Assembly (NCBI GenBank): GCA_020073265.1
Contig: JAIQFN010000009.1
Span: 1-64,000, forward strand
DNA length: 64,000 nucleotides
Direction: 5' to 3'
Source of the DNA: Terriglobia bacterium
GTDB taxonomy: Bacteria > Acidobacteriota > Terriglobia > Bryobacterales > Bryobacteraceae
Part shown: positions 42,964-53,176 of the stretch, piece by piece
Numbering within the stretch: position 1 is the first letter of the stretch
Layout: every line of letters starts with the position of its first letter
The notes under the pieces: generated by a model
What the model was told of the DNA's origin: nothing
The model's input: the letters and a program-made list of their open reading frames with translations, nothing else
Databases searched by the model: none
Program-made: the position numbers and the translations under genes

Positions 42964-44907
42964 TCACTGGCCGGCGCCCGCCGGCAAACCCAGCTTCTGG
43001 TCCAGCGCCCTGAAGCGCGGCTCGGCTAGATAGTGCCGGAAGCATCCCTGGTGGTTCATGTACGCCAGCATGCCGTCGCGCTGCTCGTAAGCCCGGTCGA
43101 GCCAGGCGTACATCTGTTCTTTGTCGCCCAGCACCGCGTACACCATGGCGATCGAAGTCGGCCGCACGAACACGCCGGGTGCGGGTGATTCCCACTTGTG
43201 AACCAGGTTGAGCGCGTCGGCCTTCTTGCCCTCAACCGCGTAGCCGAACGCGTAGAGCAGATCGATTCGGCTGTCGGGCGCCAGGCCTCGGGCAGCCGCG
43301 AGATCGGAGTAGAATTCCTTGTAGTTCAGCTTGTCCAGGAGGCCGTTTGCCACATCCAGCCGGGCCTCCACGAAGTTAGGATCCAGATCCAGGGCCTTCT
43401 TGTCGAACGCCGCTCCCTCTTTTCTCTGACTGTTGAAGAAATACGCCGTGGCCAGATAGGTGTTGATGAGAGGCGAGAGCGGATCCAGGTCCCGCGCCAG
43501 TTGCATCTCACGCAAGGACTCCGGCGAATGCCCCTGTGGCGCCAGGTACACGATGCCGTAACCGAAGTGCGCATCCGGCAGGCTGGAGTTGAGCTGGATG
43601 GCTCGCCGGAACTCGCGCTCGGCGCCCGGCCAGTCGAATTCGTAGAGCGCCTTGACGTAGCCCAGCGAGATGTGGGCCTCGGCGAGAGAATCATCGAGCG
43701 AAAGCGCCTTCTCGGCCGCCGCCTGCGCCTTGGGCATCACTTCGTGCGGCGGCAAGGTGCCGAAGAATCCGAGCCAGGCGTAAGAATCGGCCATGCCGGC
43801 GTAGGCGCCCGCGTAGTTGGGATCCTTCTCGATGGCCTTCTGGAAAAATTGCAGAGATCGTTCGGCGCCTTCGGCGCGCCATCGGCTCCAATGATAGCGG
43901 CCTTGCAGATAGAGATCGTAGGCCTCGACGTTTTCCGAAGGAGGCTTGGCCTGCCTGGTCGGATTCGCGAGCTTCAATTGCAACGTGTTGACGATGGCCT
44001 TCGAAATTTCGTCCTGAACCGTGAAAACGTCCTTCAACTCGCGCTCATAGGTTTCCGACCACAAGTGGTAGCCGTCGGCCACGCTGTTCAATTGCGCGGT
44101 GACTCGCAGCCGGCTGCCGTCCTTGCGGACGCTGCCCTCCAGCACGGTGGCGACATTCAGCTTCCGGCCGATTTCGCGGATGTCCTGCTGCTTGCCTTTG
44201 AAGGCGAAGGACGAGGTTCGGGCCACTACGCGAAAGCCGTCTACCTTGGCCAAGGCATCGATAATCTCCTCGGTCATGCCGTCGCAGAAATATTCCTGGT
44301 CGCGGTCCGGACTCAGGTCGGCGAACGGAAGAACGGCGATGGAGGCGACCTCCGGAGCGCGTCCGCCGGCCGCGTGGGCCCGGTTACGCGTCGTGAAGTA
44401 AATCGATACGGCCAGGATCGCGATGATGAGCGCTCCTGCAAACGCCGGTCTCCAGTCGTGCCCGCGATGCGTGTTCTCGAAAGTTTCCGCGACAGCCGGC
44501 GGCGGATCGGCAACCATCTCGCGTCTCCGAAACGCGGGAATGTAGGCGCCCTTGGGCAGGTCGATGATCACCTCATCTTCGCGGCCGTCGGCTTCGTAGT
44601 AGTCGCGCATGCGCGCACGCAGCTTCACTGCTTCGGTGCGGACCACGGCGTCCACGCGCGGGTCGTAGGTCGGCTTCCGGCCGAACACCTCGATGCCGAG
44701 CAGGGTCTCCTTGAGCTTGTCGGTTTGGCCGTCCAGCGTCTCGTCTACGGTATAGCGAAGGAAGCGGCTCAGGCGGTCGGCGTTGACGAAACCAGGGCTG
44801 GCGAGAATCTTGTCGAGGGCCGCGCGGATCGCCTCGACAGAGATTTCGGGCCGAGGTGAACCAGTGTTGTTCACATCACGCTCGCTGGACTCGGCTGCCG
44901 TTCTCAT
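42964..44907 (-). CDS. TolB/FlgO-like and TPR protein with N-terminal acidobacterial domain
   Basis: A 647-residue protein. The N-terminal soluble part (RFLRYTVDETLDG ... DPRVDAVVRTEAVKLRARMRDYY) is a domain seen in acidobacterial signalling proteins. It is followed by a transmembrane helix (LIIAILAVSIYF, about 155-170), a TolB/FlgO-like domain (SIAVLPFADLSPDRDQEYFCDGMTEEI) and TPRs. The same TolB-plus-TPR architecture occurs fused to adenylate cyclases, but no cyclase or kinase domain is present here. Probable membrane regulatory or scaffolding protein. The stop codon sits two bases after the tRNA duplicate. Confidence 0.8.
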   Translation of the reverse strand: MRTAAESSERDVNNTGSPRPEISVEAIRAALDKILASPGFVNADRLSRFLRYTVDETLDGQTDKLKETLLGIEVFGRKPTYDPRVDAVVRTEAVKLRARMRDYYEADGREDEVIIDLPKGAYIPAFRRREMVADPPPAVAETFENTHRGHDWRPAFAGALIIAILAVSIYFTTRNRAHAAGGRAPEVASIAVLPFADLSPDRDQEYFCDGMTEEIIDALAKVDGFRVVARTSSFAFKGKQQDIREIGRKLNVATVLEGSVRKDGSRLRVTAQLNSVADGYHLWSETYERELKDVFTVQDEISKAIVNTLQLKLANPTRQAKPPSENVEAYDLYLQGRYHWSRWRAEGAERSLQFFQKAIEKDPNYAGAYAGMADSYAWLGFFGTLPPHEVMPKAQAAAEKALSLDDSLAEAHISLGYVKALYEFDWPGAEREFRRAIQLNSSLPDAHFGYGIVYLAPQGHSPESLREMQLARDLDPLSPLINTYLATAYFFNSQRKEGAAFDKKALDLDPNFVEARLDVANGLLDKLNYKEFYSDLAAARGLAPDSRIDLLYAFGYAVEGKKADALNLVHKWESPAPGVFVRPTSIAMVYAVLGDKEQMYAWLDRAYEQRDGMLAYMNHQGCFRHYLAEPRFRALDQKLGLPAGAGQ

Positions 44908-45010
44908 AGTGTTCAGGCCGCCAAAGAGATTAGTACGCCTCAGCGGTCGGGATTGTTCCTTTATTTTACCGCCTCACTCGTCACCGCCGGTCTCTCGCTA
45001 AAATCAAGGC

Positions 45011-45211
45011 ATGGCAAAGCTCGCGCTGATCTACGGCATGCGTCTTCTCCCTGCTGATGAAATCGAGGCAGTTGAGGATGCAGAAATCTCGTTACGAAAC
45101 GGCAACAAGGCGCACGTGAGCATGCACCTGATCGAGGGCGGCGAAGACCAGATCCGCAAGCAGCTTATGCAGTCGCTAGACGCGTTCTTCGAGTTTTATC
45201 CCGAATTGTGA
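45011..45211 (+). CDS. Small conserved-looking hypothetical protein
   Basis: A 66-residue acidic protein, probably soluble: MAKLALIYGM, then a central charged part and the end SLDAFFEFYPEL. AAGG lies a few bases before the ATG. It is 71 bases upstream of the ADOP permease on the same strand. I do not recognise the family. It could be an accessory protein of the permease or a separate gene. Confidence 0.5.
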   Translation: MAKLALIYGMRLLPADEIEAVEDAEISLRNGNKAHVSMHLIEGGEDQIRKQLMQSLDAFFEFYPEL

Positions 45212-45282
45212 CCGGTGGGACGGGCTAACGGTTTGGATTGGTCCCCGTCTTATCTTAGACATCTGGCGGCGGAGGCATCATC

Positions 45283-47703
45283 TTGGTTCAGGATCTACAA
45301 TTCGCGCTGCGAACCCTGCTCAAGAATCCGGGGTTTGCGCTGGCGGCCGTGCTGGCGCTGGCTCTGGGAATCGGCGCCAACAGCGCCATGTTCAGTGTGA
45401 TCGATGGAGTCCTGCTGCGCCAGCTTCCGTTCCCCGATTCCGAGCGACTGGTGAACGTCTGGGAGACTAATACTGTAAGAAACCTTCCGAAGTTCCCGGC
45501 GGCGCCGGCAAACTACACTGACTGGCGGAAGCAGAACCAGGTCTTCTCCGCGTTGGGATCCTACCAAGCCGCCACGTTCAATATAGTCACATCGGGGGGC
45601 GAACCGGAGCGCTACCTCGGCGCGATCTGCGACCGCGGTTTTTTCGATGTGCTCGGCATCCAGCCGAAGCTCGGGCGATTCTTCACCGCAGAGGAAGAGC
45701 CGCAAGGGCGCGATGGCGTCGTGATCTTGAGTTACTCCGTCTGGCGGCAGCGTTTCGGAGGCGACCCGAACATCATCGGAACGAATCTGGTGTTCGACAG
45801 CAAGCCGCGAACCGTGATCGCCGTGATGCCGGAGGGCTTCGAGTATCCGCCGGCGGCAACCATGTGGGCGCCGCTGGGGTTCGACAATCCGAACCGGGAA
45901 CGCCGCGATCTGCACCGCCTGCGAGTCATAGCGCGCTTGAAGGACGGCGTCGGGCTGGAGCGCGCGCGCTCGGATTTTCACGCCATCGGCGCGCGGCTGG
46001 CCGCGGAGTACCCGTTCTTCAATAAGGACGCCGGCGTCGCGGTGAACCTCATCCTCGATGACACGGTGGGCGATCTTCGTCCGGCGCTCGCGATCCTGGT
46101 GGGTGCGGTGGCGTTCGTGCTGCTGATCGCGTGCGCCAACGTGGCCAATCTGCTGCTCGCCAAAGCTGCGGCGCGCCAGCGCGAGATCGCCATTCGCAAT
46201 TCGCTCGGCGCCGGGCGGTCGCGGATCTTCCGCCAGATGCTCACCGAAAGCCTGCTGCTATCCGTCGCGGGCGGCGCCGCCGGGTTGCTGTTGGCCGACG
46301 CGACGTTGAGGGCGATGCTGGCGCTGGCTCCGGCGAATCTGCCGCGTCTCAACCAGGTATCGCTGGATTGGCGCGCGCTTGCGTTTACACTGGGCGTTTC
46401 CGTGCTGTGCGGCGTTCTGTTCGGATTCGCACCGGCCTGGCACGCTTCGCGCAGCGATCTGAACTCGCTGCTCAAGGAAGGCTCACGCGGCTCGGGGTCG
46501 CGCAGCCGGCTGCGCAGCGCGCTGATCGTCGGGCAGGTGGCCGCGGCGTTGATCTTGCTCGCGGGCGCCGGCCTGCTGATCCGCAGCTTTCATGAAATCG
46601 AGCACGTCGATGCGGGCTTCGATCCCCAGCACGTCATGACCATGCGGCTGGTGCCGTCGCTGACGAAATACCGTGGACATTCCGATCTGCAGGTCCAGTT
46701 TGCCAGGGGGATTCTGCGCCAGGTGGCCGCGCTCCCCGGCGTCAAGTCGGCCGGCATCGCGAGCGATGTTCCCCTGCTCGGCAATCCCATCTACATCATG
46801 CGCTTCGAGGGCTTTCCTCCGGTGACGCCCAGCCAGGCGCCCTTGGCCAACTATTTTTCGATCACGCCGGGCTTTTTCGAAACCATGGGCATGCGAGTGC
46901 TGCGCGGCCGCGGGATTTCGGAGCGCGACATCGCCGGAGCGCCGCTCGTGGCGGTGGTGAACCAGACGCTGGTGGACCGCTATTTTCCGGGGCAGAATCC
47001 CATCGGCAGGCGCCTTGAGATCGGCTTCGCCGTTCCGCCCAACTGGCGCGAGATCGTGGGTGTGGTGGCCGACGTGCGCAGCGCGGGCCTGGATCAGGAC
47101 ACGCCGGTGCAAGCCTACGTTTCATATTTTCAGCAGCCTGAGAGTCTCGCCATCGGCACTCCCTTGCCGATTACCGTGCTGGCCCGCACCGCCGGGAACG
47201 CGGCCGCGCAGGGTTCGGCGATGAAAGCAGCGATCCTGAACGTGGACCGCTCGCAGCCCATCTTCGCCGTGCAGCCGATGACGGACATCATCTCGCAGAA
47301 CGTCGCCCAGCGGCGCTTCTCGCTGGTGCTGCTGGCGTTCTTCGCTGCGTCCGCGCTGTTCCTGGCCGCGCTGGGACTCTACGGCGTCATGTCGTACGTG
47401 GTCTCGCAACGAACTTCCGAGATCGGAATCCGCATGGCGCTGGGCGCGCGTCCCTCGCAGGTTCTGGCGCTGGTGGAGCGGCAGGGCATGCTGCTGGTGC
47501 TGGCCGGACTCGCGATCGGAATCGCCGGCGGCCTGCTATTAACGCGTTTGATGGCGTCGCTGCTGTTCCACGTCAGCCCCCGCGACCCGTTCGCGCTGCT
47601 GGCGGGCGCGGCTACGCTGGTCCTGGTGTCGCTGGTGGCTTGTTATCTTCCGGCACGCCGAGCCGCGCGCGTGGATCCGTTGATCGCGTTGCGATACGAA
47701 TAG
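45283..47703 (+). CDS. ADOP-family (MacB/FtsX-like) ABC transporter permease
   Basis: An 806-residue protein of the same architecture as 40253-42679: a MacB-like N-terminal helix ([21 protein letters not shown]), periplasmic domain, two FtsX-type permease blocks ([48 protein letters not shown]) and the terminal [17 protein letters not shown]. No ATPase gene is adjacent. The TTG at 45283 begins [18 protein letters not shown], as in relatives; a GGCGGAGG lies upstream. Confidence 0.88.
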   Translation: MVQDLQFALRTLLKNPGFALAAVLALALGIGANSAMFSVIDGVLLRQLPFPDSERLVNVWETNTVRNLPKFPAAPANYTDWRKQNQVFSALGSYQAATFNIVTSGGEPERYLGAICDRGFFDVLGIQPKLGRFFTAEEEPQGRDGVVILSYSVWRQRFGGDPNIIGTNLVFDSKPRTVIAVMPEGFEYPPAATMWAPLGFDNPNRERRDLHRLRVIARLKDGVGLERARSDFHAIGARLAAEYPFFNKDAGVAVNLILDDTVGDLRPALAILVGAVAFVLLIACANVANLLLAKAAARQREIAIRNSLGAGRSRIFRQMLTESLLLSVAGGAAGLLLADATLRAMLALAPANLPRLNQVSLDWRALAFTLGVSVLCGVLFGFAPAWHASRSDLNSLLKEGSRGSGSRSRLRSALIVGQVAAALILLAGAGLLIRSFHEIEHVDAGFDPQHVMTMRLVPSLTKYRGHSDLQVQFARGILRQVAALPGVKSAGIASDVPLLGNPIYIMRFEGFPPVTPSQAPLANYFSITPGFFETMGMRVLRGRGISERDIAGAPLVAVVNQTLVDRYFPGQNPIGRRLEIGFAVPPNWREIVGVVADVRSAGLDQDTPVQAYVSYFQQPESLAIGTPLPITVLARTAGNAAAQGSAMKAAILNVDRSQPIFAVQPMTDIISQNVAQRRFSLVLLAFFAASALFLAALGLYGVMSYVVSQRTSEIGIRMALGARPSQVLALVERQGMLLVLAGLAIGIAGGLLLTRLMASLLFHVSPRDPFALLAGAATLVLVSLVACYLPARRAARVDPLIALRYE

Positions 47704-47713
47704 CAGGTGTGGG

Positions 47714-47752
47714 GCAGGCTTTCCAGCCTGCAGCCGCCTTTCCAGAGCGGCT
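47714..47752 (+). repeat. Double hairpin between converging genes (second repeat type)
   Basis: GCAGGCT-TTCC-AGCCTGC (47714-47731) is followed by AGCCGC...GCGGCT (47732-47752), both with TTTCCAG in or at the loop. It lies in the 55 bases between the ADOP permease and trxB ends. It looks like another intergenic repeat family or a bidirectional terminator; only one copy is in the window. Confidence 0.45.
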
Positions 47753-47758
47753 CCTGGA

Positions 47759-48682
47759 CTAGTGCTCTTCCGCTTCGAGGAACCGCTCCACCTCGATGGC
47801 CGCCATGCATCCCGCCCCCGCCGCCGTGATGGCCTGGCGATAGGAGCGATCCTGCACGTCGCCCGCATGGAACACGCCGGTGACGCTGGTGCGCGCACCG
47901 CCCTTGGACACGACGTAGCCGTCCGGGTCCAGCTCGATCTGGCCCTCGAACGGCTTGGTGTTGGGAATGTGGCCGATGGCCACGAAAAAACCGTCCACGT
48001 CGCGCACCCAGGTTTCGCCGGTCTTCAGGTTGCGCAGCTTGACCGAGGTAACCAGTTTCTCGCCAGGATCGTAGATGTCCTCCACCACCGTGTTCAGCAG
48101 GAACTGGATCTTCGGATTGTTGCGCGCGCGCTCCAGCATGATCTTGGAAGCGCGGAATGCATCCCGGCGATGCACCAGCGCCACTTCCTCGCCGAAGCGC
48201 GTGAGGAAATTGGCTTCTTCCATGGCCGAGTCGCCCCCGCCGATCACCATGATCTTCTTGCCGCGATAGAAGAACCCGTCGCAGGTGGCGCAGGAGCTGA
48301 CGCCGTGGCCGATCAGCTTCTGCTCGTTGGGCAGATTCAGCCAGCGCGCCGAAGCGCCGGACGCGATGATCACCGTGCGCGCTTCGTGCCACTCGTTGTC
48401 GATCTTCAGCCGGAACGGGCGCTTGGAAAGATCCGCCGCCACCACGGTGCCGTGCAGATACTCGGCGCCGAAATGCTCGGCCTGCTTCTTGATGTTCTCC
48501 ACCAGGACCGGCCCGTCGATGCCTTCGGGAAAGCCCGGAAAATTCTCCACCAGCGTGGTGAGCGAAAGCTGGCCGCCCGGTTCGTGGCCCGCCACCACCA
48601 GCGGCTTCAGATTGGCGCGCGCGGTGTACAGCGCGGCGGTGTTTCCGGCGCAGCCGGAGCCTATAACAATGACATCACGCAT
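47759..48682 (-). CDS. trxB: Thioredoxin-disulfide reductase
   Basis: A 307-residue low-molecular-weight TrxB. FAD motif GSGCAGNTAALY (the usual Pro is Cys), redox centre C131-A-T-C134 (CATCDGFF), NADPH motif GGGDSAMEEA and the C-terminal FAD motif FHAGDVQDRSYRQAITAAGAGCMAA are all present. It reduces thioredoxin with NADPH in the cytoplasm. No thioredoxin gene is adjacent. Full length, ATG at 48682. Confidence 0.93.
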   Translation of the reverse strand: MRDVIVIGSGCAGNTAALYTARANLKPLVVAGHEPGGQLSLTTLVENFPGFPEGIDGPVLVENIKKQAEHFGAEYLHGTVVAADLSKRPFRLKIDNEWHEARTVIIASGASARWLNLPNEQKLIGHGVSSCATCDGFFYRGKKIMVIGGGDSAMEEANFLTRFGEEVALVHRRDAFRASKIMLERARNNPKIQFLLNTVVEDIYDPGEKLVTSVKLRNLKTGETWVRDVDGFFVAIGHIPNTKPFEGQIELDPDGYVVSKGGARTSVTGVFHAGDVQDRSYRQAITAAGAGCMAAIEVERFLEAEEH

Positions 48683-48736
48683 GGGAAATTACATGCTATC
48701 AGACGCGAAAAGCGGCGTCCGGGATTCATCGGTTTC

Positions 48737-49882
48737 TTAGCGGAACAGCAACTGCGCGTAGTCGTGCAGATAATGACGCCAGTTGATCCAGGTGTGGCCG
48801 CCTTCGGTGACGTGGAACTCGTGCTGGATGCCTTTGGCGGTGAGGAGTTGATCCAGGTTCTTGGCGCTCTCGCCCACCAGCGCGTCGTTTTCGCCCACCG
48901 CCAGCCAGAAGACTTTCAATTCCTTGTTGGTCTTGGAGGCGTTGTCAAGAAACGCTGCGTTGTCCTGTTCGAAGCCGGCGGTTGACTCCCGGCCGACGCC
49001 CATGCTCCACACGCCGGCATAGGCGAACTTGTCGAGATTGGACGGCAGCACGCGCAAGGTCTGCGCCCCGCCCATGGACAGGCCCGCGATGGCGCGATTG
49101 TCGCGATTGGCGATCACGCGGTAATTCTTTTCAACGTACGGGATGACATTCTTCAGCAGCTCATCCGCGAACCGGCCGGCCTGGAAGGCGGGTCCTTTGT
49201 CGGAAGGCGGCATGCTGCCGTTCGGCATCACCACGATCATCGGCTTGGCCTTTTTCTCCGCCAGCAGATTGTCCAGGATGAATCCCGCGCGGCCGATGGT
49301 GCTCCAGCCCGAATCGTCGTCACCCGCGCCATGGAGCAGATAGAACACCGGATACTTCGCGTTGCCGCTCTCGTAGCCCGGCGGCGTATAGACGTGCATG
49401 CTGCGCATGGTGTCGAGCGTGCTGGACTGATACCAGACGATGCGCACTTCCCCGTGCGGAACCGGGCGCGTCTCCTCGTAGGCGGCGTCGTCGCCCGGCA
49501 CCTCGAACATGTTGCTCAGGCTCGTGACGCCCGGCTTCACCCAGGCGTTCTTGGGATCGAGGGTGCGCACGCCGTCCACCGAGAACGAGTAGCTGTAGAA
49601 ATCGGGCACGAACGGACCCAGCGTGATGGACCAGACGCCGTCGTCGGCTTTTTCCAGCGGACCCGCTTTGGCGCGTCCGTGAGTAATCCAGTCACCCGTG
49701 ATCGCGACTTCGCTGGCCTTGGGAGCATAGATGCGGAAAGTCACCTGGCGGTCCGGCAAAACCTCGGGCGATTTCAAAGTGTCGTTGGGAGTGGGCGTCC
49801 GTGCCTGTCGCTGGGCCGCGGCCGGCAGGCTCAGGATCGACGCGAGCGCGATCAACCCGGCGGCGCTTCGGAAGTTCAGCAT
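48737..49882 (-). CDS. Secreted esterase with N-terminal CBM48-like (E-set) domain
   Basis: A 381-residue protein with a signal peptide ([14 protein letters not shown]). An Ig-like E-set domain ([18 protein letters not shown]) precedes an alpha/beta hydrolase of the Fes/ferulic-acid esterase group ([16 protein letters not shown], nucleophile in [11 protein letters not shown], His in [13 protein letters not shown]). Related proteins act on plant cell-wall esters or siderophores. It begins only nine bases after the truncated PIN gene. Confidence 0.85.
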   Translation of the reverse strand: MLNFRSAAGLIALASILSLPAAAQRQARTPTPNDTLKSPEVLPDRQVTFRIYAPKASEVAITGDWITHGRAKAGPLEKADDGVWSITLGPFVPDFYSYSFSVDGVRTLDPKNAWVKPGVTSLSNMFEVPGDDAAYEETRPVPHGEVRIVWYQSSTLDTMRSMHVYTPPGYESGNAKYPVFYLLHGAGDDDSGWSTIGRAGFILDNLLAEKKAKPMIVVMPNGSMPPSDKGPAFQAGRFADELLKNVIPYVEKNYRVIANRDNRAIAGLSMGGAQTLRVLPSNLDKFAYAGVWSMGVGRESTAGFEQDNAAFLDNASKTNKELKVFWLAVGENDALVGESAKNLDQLLTAKGIQHEFHVTEGGHTWINWRHYLHDYAQLLFR

Positions 49883-49891
49883 CGCTTTATG

Positions 49892-50080
49892 TTACGAGAT
49901 ATTGGCGCCGGCAAGCCGCAAACGCCCTCTCTCATGGAGCAGCACGATTTCCCAAGTGGTGACGGGAGATATCCAGAGTTCGTTTCGCGGATCGTTGATC
50001 GCGCGAGCCACGCGGCGTGTCAGCCGATCCAGGTCCGCCACGCTCCATACCCAGATGTGCGTGTCGAGCAGGAGCCTCAT
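49892..50080 (-). CDS. Truncated PIN-domain toxin remnant
   Basis: 62 residues of a PIN domain: the first Asp motif (LLLDTHIWVWSV) and the following Glu motif (ISPVTTWEIVLL) are present, but the stop comes at TAA 49892. PIN toxins are usually about 125-135 residues, so the last acidic residues (third and fourth) are missing. It overlaps the Phd antitoxin by ATGA. The esterase gene starts nine bases later, consistent with a deletion. Probably inactive. Confidence 0.65.
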   Translation of the reverse strand: MRLLLDTHIWVWSVADLDRLTRRVARAINDPRNELWISPVTTWEIVLLHERGRLRLAGANIS

Positions 50081-50340
50081 TTCCGCCCAGCATCCCACTC
50101 GTCTTCACTGGAGATTGGGCCCACGATATCTCCGATGATCTCGGCGGTCCCCGCCATGGATCCCAACCAACTGGAGCGGCGCTTTGGTTCCGATGGAGGC
50201 ACTACTTCCGCCAAAGGGACGCCAAACCGCGTCACGAGCACGGGCTTGCGCGTCTTGCGAACGCGTTCCAGCACCGACAGGCACTTTGCTTTGAACTTGG
50301 AAGCCGCGATCTGCTCCGCTTCATGAACCGGAGCCTTCAT
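50077..50340 (-). CDS. Phd/YefM-family antitoxin
   Basis: An 87-residue protein. QIAASKFKAKCLSVLERVRKTRKPVLVTRFGVPLAEVVP matches the N-terminal fold of Phd antitoxins, which bind DNA and their toxin through the C-terminal tail. The downstream PIN gene is truncated, so this antitoxin may be an orphan. Confidence 0.8.
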   Translation of the reverse strand: MKAPVHEAEQIAASKFKAKCLSVLERVRKTRKPVLVTRFGVPLAEVVPPSEPKRRSSWLGSMAGTAEIIGDIVGPISSEDEWDAGRK

Positions 50341-50404
50341 TGCTTTAATCTACCAGGGTCAAAGACCATGGTAGACGGCTGGGCGACGCCCAGAACCAAT
50401 GGCG

Positions 50405-52492
50405 CTAGCGCTTCTCCGGCAGCGCGAACACGTACAGCGCGTTGCCGTTGCCGGGATGATGGATATCGGACGCGATGGTCCCCGGCACCACGCGCGGGCT
50501 GCCTCCGCCCAATCCAGTGGACACTGCGATGTACTGCCTACCGCCCGCGCTGAACGACACGGGAAAACCTTGCACCGAGGTGGGCAGGCGCGTCTGCCAT
50601 AGCACCGCGCCGGTCTTCGCGTCGATCGCTTTGAAGACGCGGTCCAGATCGCCGACGAACGCCACGCCGCCGGCGGTGGAAAGCACGGCCGTCAAGAACG
50701 GAGCGCGCTGCTCGATCTTCCACAGCTCCTTCATGGTCCTGACATCGTACGCCGCCAGCTTGCCGACCTTGCCATCGGTCCCCGGCATTTCGAAGAAGCG
50801 GCGGTTGGCGGAAGTGCCGCCCGAGCCTTCCTTGGGCTCGGTCTTGCGCCCGTACATCTCCATGCAGCTCTGGCTCAGCGGAATGATGAGCTGCGCGGCG
50901 GGCGGGTAGTAGCTCATGGCCTGCCAGTTGTGGCCGCCCTCAGTGGAAGGACACGAACCTACCCATTCTTCCGGGCGCTGCTCGATGATCTCGCTGCGGT
51001 AGTGCACCTCGCCGGTCTGTTTGTCGATGCTGTCGTAGACGTTCTGGAAGACGGTCTCTTTGTAGTCGATGAATTTTCCTGTCTTGCGATCGAGCTTCCA
51101 CAGGATGCCGGACTTGCCGATGCTGAACACCAGGTTCTGGCCGCCGGAGTCGACCAGCACGCGCTCGAAGACTTCATCGAGGTCCAGCGATTCGCCGGGC
51201 ACGTGCTGGAAATACCAGGCCAGCGATCCGTCGGCCGGTCGCAGCGCCAGCGTCGAAGCCGTGTAGAGCGCCTTGTCGTTGGTCCCGCGGATGGAGCGCA
51301 TCCACGGCTTGGCCTGCGCCACGCCCCAATAGGTGAGATCGAGCGTGGGATCGTAGCTGCCGGTGATCCAGGTGTCGCCGCCCGCGCGCAGCAGGTTCGG
51401 GAGCTTACCCCAGGTATCGCCGCCGGGTCGGCCTTCGCGGGCCACGGTTTCGAATTTCCAGAGCTGCTTGCCGGTCTGCGCGTCGTACGCGCTGATGTAG
51501 CAGCCGGTTTCCTTATAGCGATCGCAGCCGCCCATCCCCTGGATCACTTTGCCCGAGACGATCAGTGGTCCGCTGGTGTTGCCGTAGCCTTTGGCGGGAT
51601 CGGCGATGCGGGTTTCCCACACCACCTTGCCGGTGCGCGCGTCGAGCGCCAGCAAGCGCACGTCGGTGGTGGCGAGGTAGACCTTGTCCTGATAGATCGC
51701 GAGACTCCGGATGGCGCCTTGTCCGTTCGAAAGCAGCGGGCCAACGCGATTCTCCCAGATCAGCTCGCCCGTGCGCGCATCCAGCGCCTGCACGATGTTG
51801 CCGACGTTGGCGAGATACATGACGCCGTTGTGGACGATGGGCGTGGGTTCGTTGGAGCCGACGCCGTCGTTCATCGCCCAGGACCAGGCCAGCTGCAGGT
51901 CCTTCACGTTGGCGGCGTTGATGGCGGTGAGCGGGCTGTGGCTCCAGGCCTGGTAATTGCGCCGGATCATGAGCCAGTCGCCGGGATCGGGATTGCGTAG
52001 CATCGCGTCGGTGACCGGGACGTAGTTCTTCACTTCGCCGGTAACGGTGAGGCCGGTGGGACCGGCGGCGGCCGCGCCTCTCCCGCCACGGCCGCCGGCT
52101 GGCTGCGCGGCTGGGGGGCGTCCGGTGGCGATCGAGCGAATCGGGAAAGTCGCGGATGCTGTCAGAGCCAGGTTCGCCGGCGCGGCGCCGTTGGCCGTCA
52201 GGATGAATGCCGCGAGGTTAGCCGAGGCTTCCTCGCTCAGGCTGCCAGGACTCGCGGGCGGCATCGTGGTCTGGATGGTGGTGATCAACTCGCGCGCGGT
52301 GCGTCCACCCCAGGCGGCCATGAAATTGGATCCGGCGAGCTGCGGGCCTTCGCCGCCCCCGAGATCCTGAGCGTGGCAACTAGAGCAGCGCGCTTGATAC
52401 GTCGTGCGTCCCGCTTCGGCCTGCTGCGCGGTCTGAGAGAGGAGCGCGACGCTTGCGGCGAATGTCAGCGTTAGAATTGATCCGGCCTTCAT
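50405..52492 (-). CDS. Secreted PQQ-type quinoprotein with N-terminal cytochrome c
   Basis: A 695-residue protein with a signal peptide ([15 protein letters not shown]). The cytochrome domain has CSSCH (C36, C39, H40). An Ala/Gly/Arg-rich linker (about 150-165) leads to an eight-bladed propeller with [26 protein letters not shown] and [14 protein letters not shown] blades. It likely oxidises an alcohol or similar in the periplasm and hands electrons to its own haem. The paired Cys in [13 protein letters not shown] is not adjacent as in methanol dehydrogenase, so substrate and PQQ use are inference. Start ATG 52492, since the 16-residue upstream extension is not a signal peptide. Confidence 0.85.
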   Translation of the reverse strand: MKAGSILTLTFAASVALLSQTAQQAEAGRTTYQARCSSCHAQDLGGGEGPQLAGSNFMAAWGGRTARELITTIQTTMPPASPGSLSEEASANLAAFILTANGAAPANLALTASATFPIRSIATGRPPAAQPAGGRGGRGAAAAGPTGLTVTGEVKNYVPVTDAMLRNPDPGDWLMIRRNYQAWSHSPLTAINAANVKDLQLAWSWAMNDGVGSNEPTPIVHNGVMYLANVGNIVQALDARTGELIWENRVGPLLSNGQGAIRSLAIYQDKVYLATTDVRLLALDARTGKVVWETRIADPAKGYGNTSGPLIVSGKVIQGMGGCDRYKETGCYISAYDAQTGKQLWKFETVAREGRPGGDTWGKLPNLLRAGGDTWITGSYDPTLDLTYWGVAQAKPWMRSIRGTNDKALYTASTLALRPADGSLAWYFQHVPGESLDLDEVFERVLVDSGGQNLVFSIGKSGILWKLDRKTGKFIDYKETVFQNVYDSIDKQTGEVHYRSEIIEQRPEEWVGSCPSTEGGHNWQAMSYYPPAAQLIIPLSQSCMEMYGRKTEPKEGSGGTSANRRFFEMPGTDGKVGKLAAYDVRTMKELWKIEQRAPFLTAVLSTAGGVAFVGDLDRVFKAIDAKTGAVLWQTRLPTSVQGFPVSFSAGGRQYIAVSTGLGGGSPRVVPGTIASDIHHPGNGNALYVFALPEKR

Positions 52493-52632
52493 TGGTAACC
52501 TCCGCGACGATCGGCGGCGGTCTAAGTGGTTGCCGATCATTGAAGGCTATTGTGGCATACGAGGAAGCAGCCGGAAATGATCAAGACGACCGCGGTGTCG
52601 TCGCGAATCGTCTTGGGATAAGATGCACGGAT

Positions 52633-53115
52633 ATGTCCATGTCATGCAGCTCGACGCTTTTGCTTTTGATGATTCTGGCTTGCTCGGTGTCCGGGCAGAA
52701 GCCATCCAGCGCGGCGGGAACGGTCGCCGAGGTGCGGGCATTCGAAAAAAAGATGGAAGCAGCCGTCGTGCGCGGTGACGTGGCCTATCTCGATCGAGTT
52801 TGCGCAAGCGACTTCAGCTTCACTCATGGGGACGGCTGGGTCACGGGTGGCCGGCCGCTCAGAGTCGAGAACAAGGCCCAATGGCTGGAGTCGGTGAGCA
52901 AACAACCCTACCTGGCGCGCGACCTCGACTCGGTCCAGGTCGAGTTGCATGGGGATGTTGCGATCACGTATGGAATGTACCGCGCGCGAAACAAAACGGC
53001 GGATCCCCAGCGGAGCGAATTCACAGTGTGGTTCGAGCGGGTGTATGCGCGGCGTGGCGGTCAGTGGCAGTTCCTGTCGCATCGCACCGTGCATGGTCCG
53101 ATCTACGGGAATTAG
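52633..53115 (+). CDS. Secreted NTF2-like (DUF4440) protein
   Basis: A 160-residue protein with a signal peptide (LLLLMILACSVSG). The mature part has the SnoaL/DUF4440 layout: EVRAFEKKMEAAVVRGDVAYLDRVCASDFSFTHGDG, then HGDVAITYGMYR, and WFERVYARRGGQWQFLSHRT. A periplasmic hydrolase or binding role is typical, but catalytic residues cannot be assigned. ATG 52633 chosen by signal peptide over the longer frame. Confidence 0.8.
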   Translation: MSMSCSSTLLLLMILACSVSGQKPSSAAGTVAEVRAFEKKMEAAVVRGDVAYLDRVCASDFSFTHGDGWVTGGRPLRVENKAQWLESVSKQPYLARDLDSVQVELHGDVAITYGMYRARNKTADPQRSEFTVWFERVYARRGGQWQFLSHRTVHGPIYGN

Positions 53116-53130
53116 GTAAAGCTTCACTTC

Positions 53131-53174
53131 GTTCACAAGAGTGTGAACGCGGCACGCACGAATGCGTGCGCCAC
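53131..53174 (+). repeat. REP-like two-hairpin repeat
   Basis: The first hairpin GTTCACA-AGAG-TGTGAAC is followed by the conserved one GCACGCA-CGAA-TGCGTGC ending GCCAC. It lies between the converging NTF2-like and feoB genes, plus orientation, as at 31038. Confidence 0.8.
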
Positions 53175-53176
53175 GG

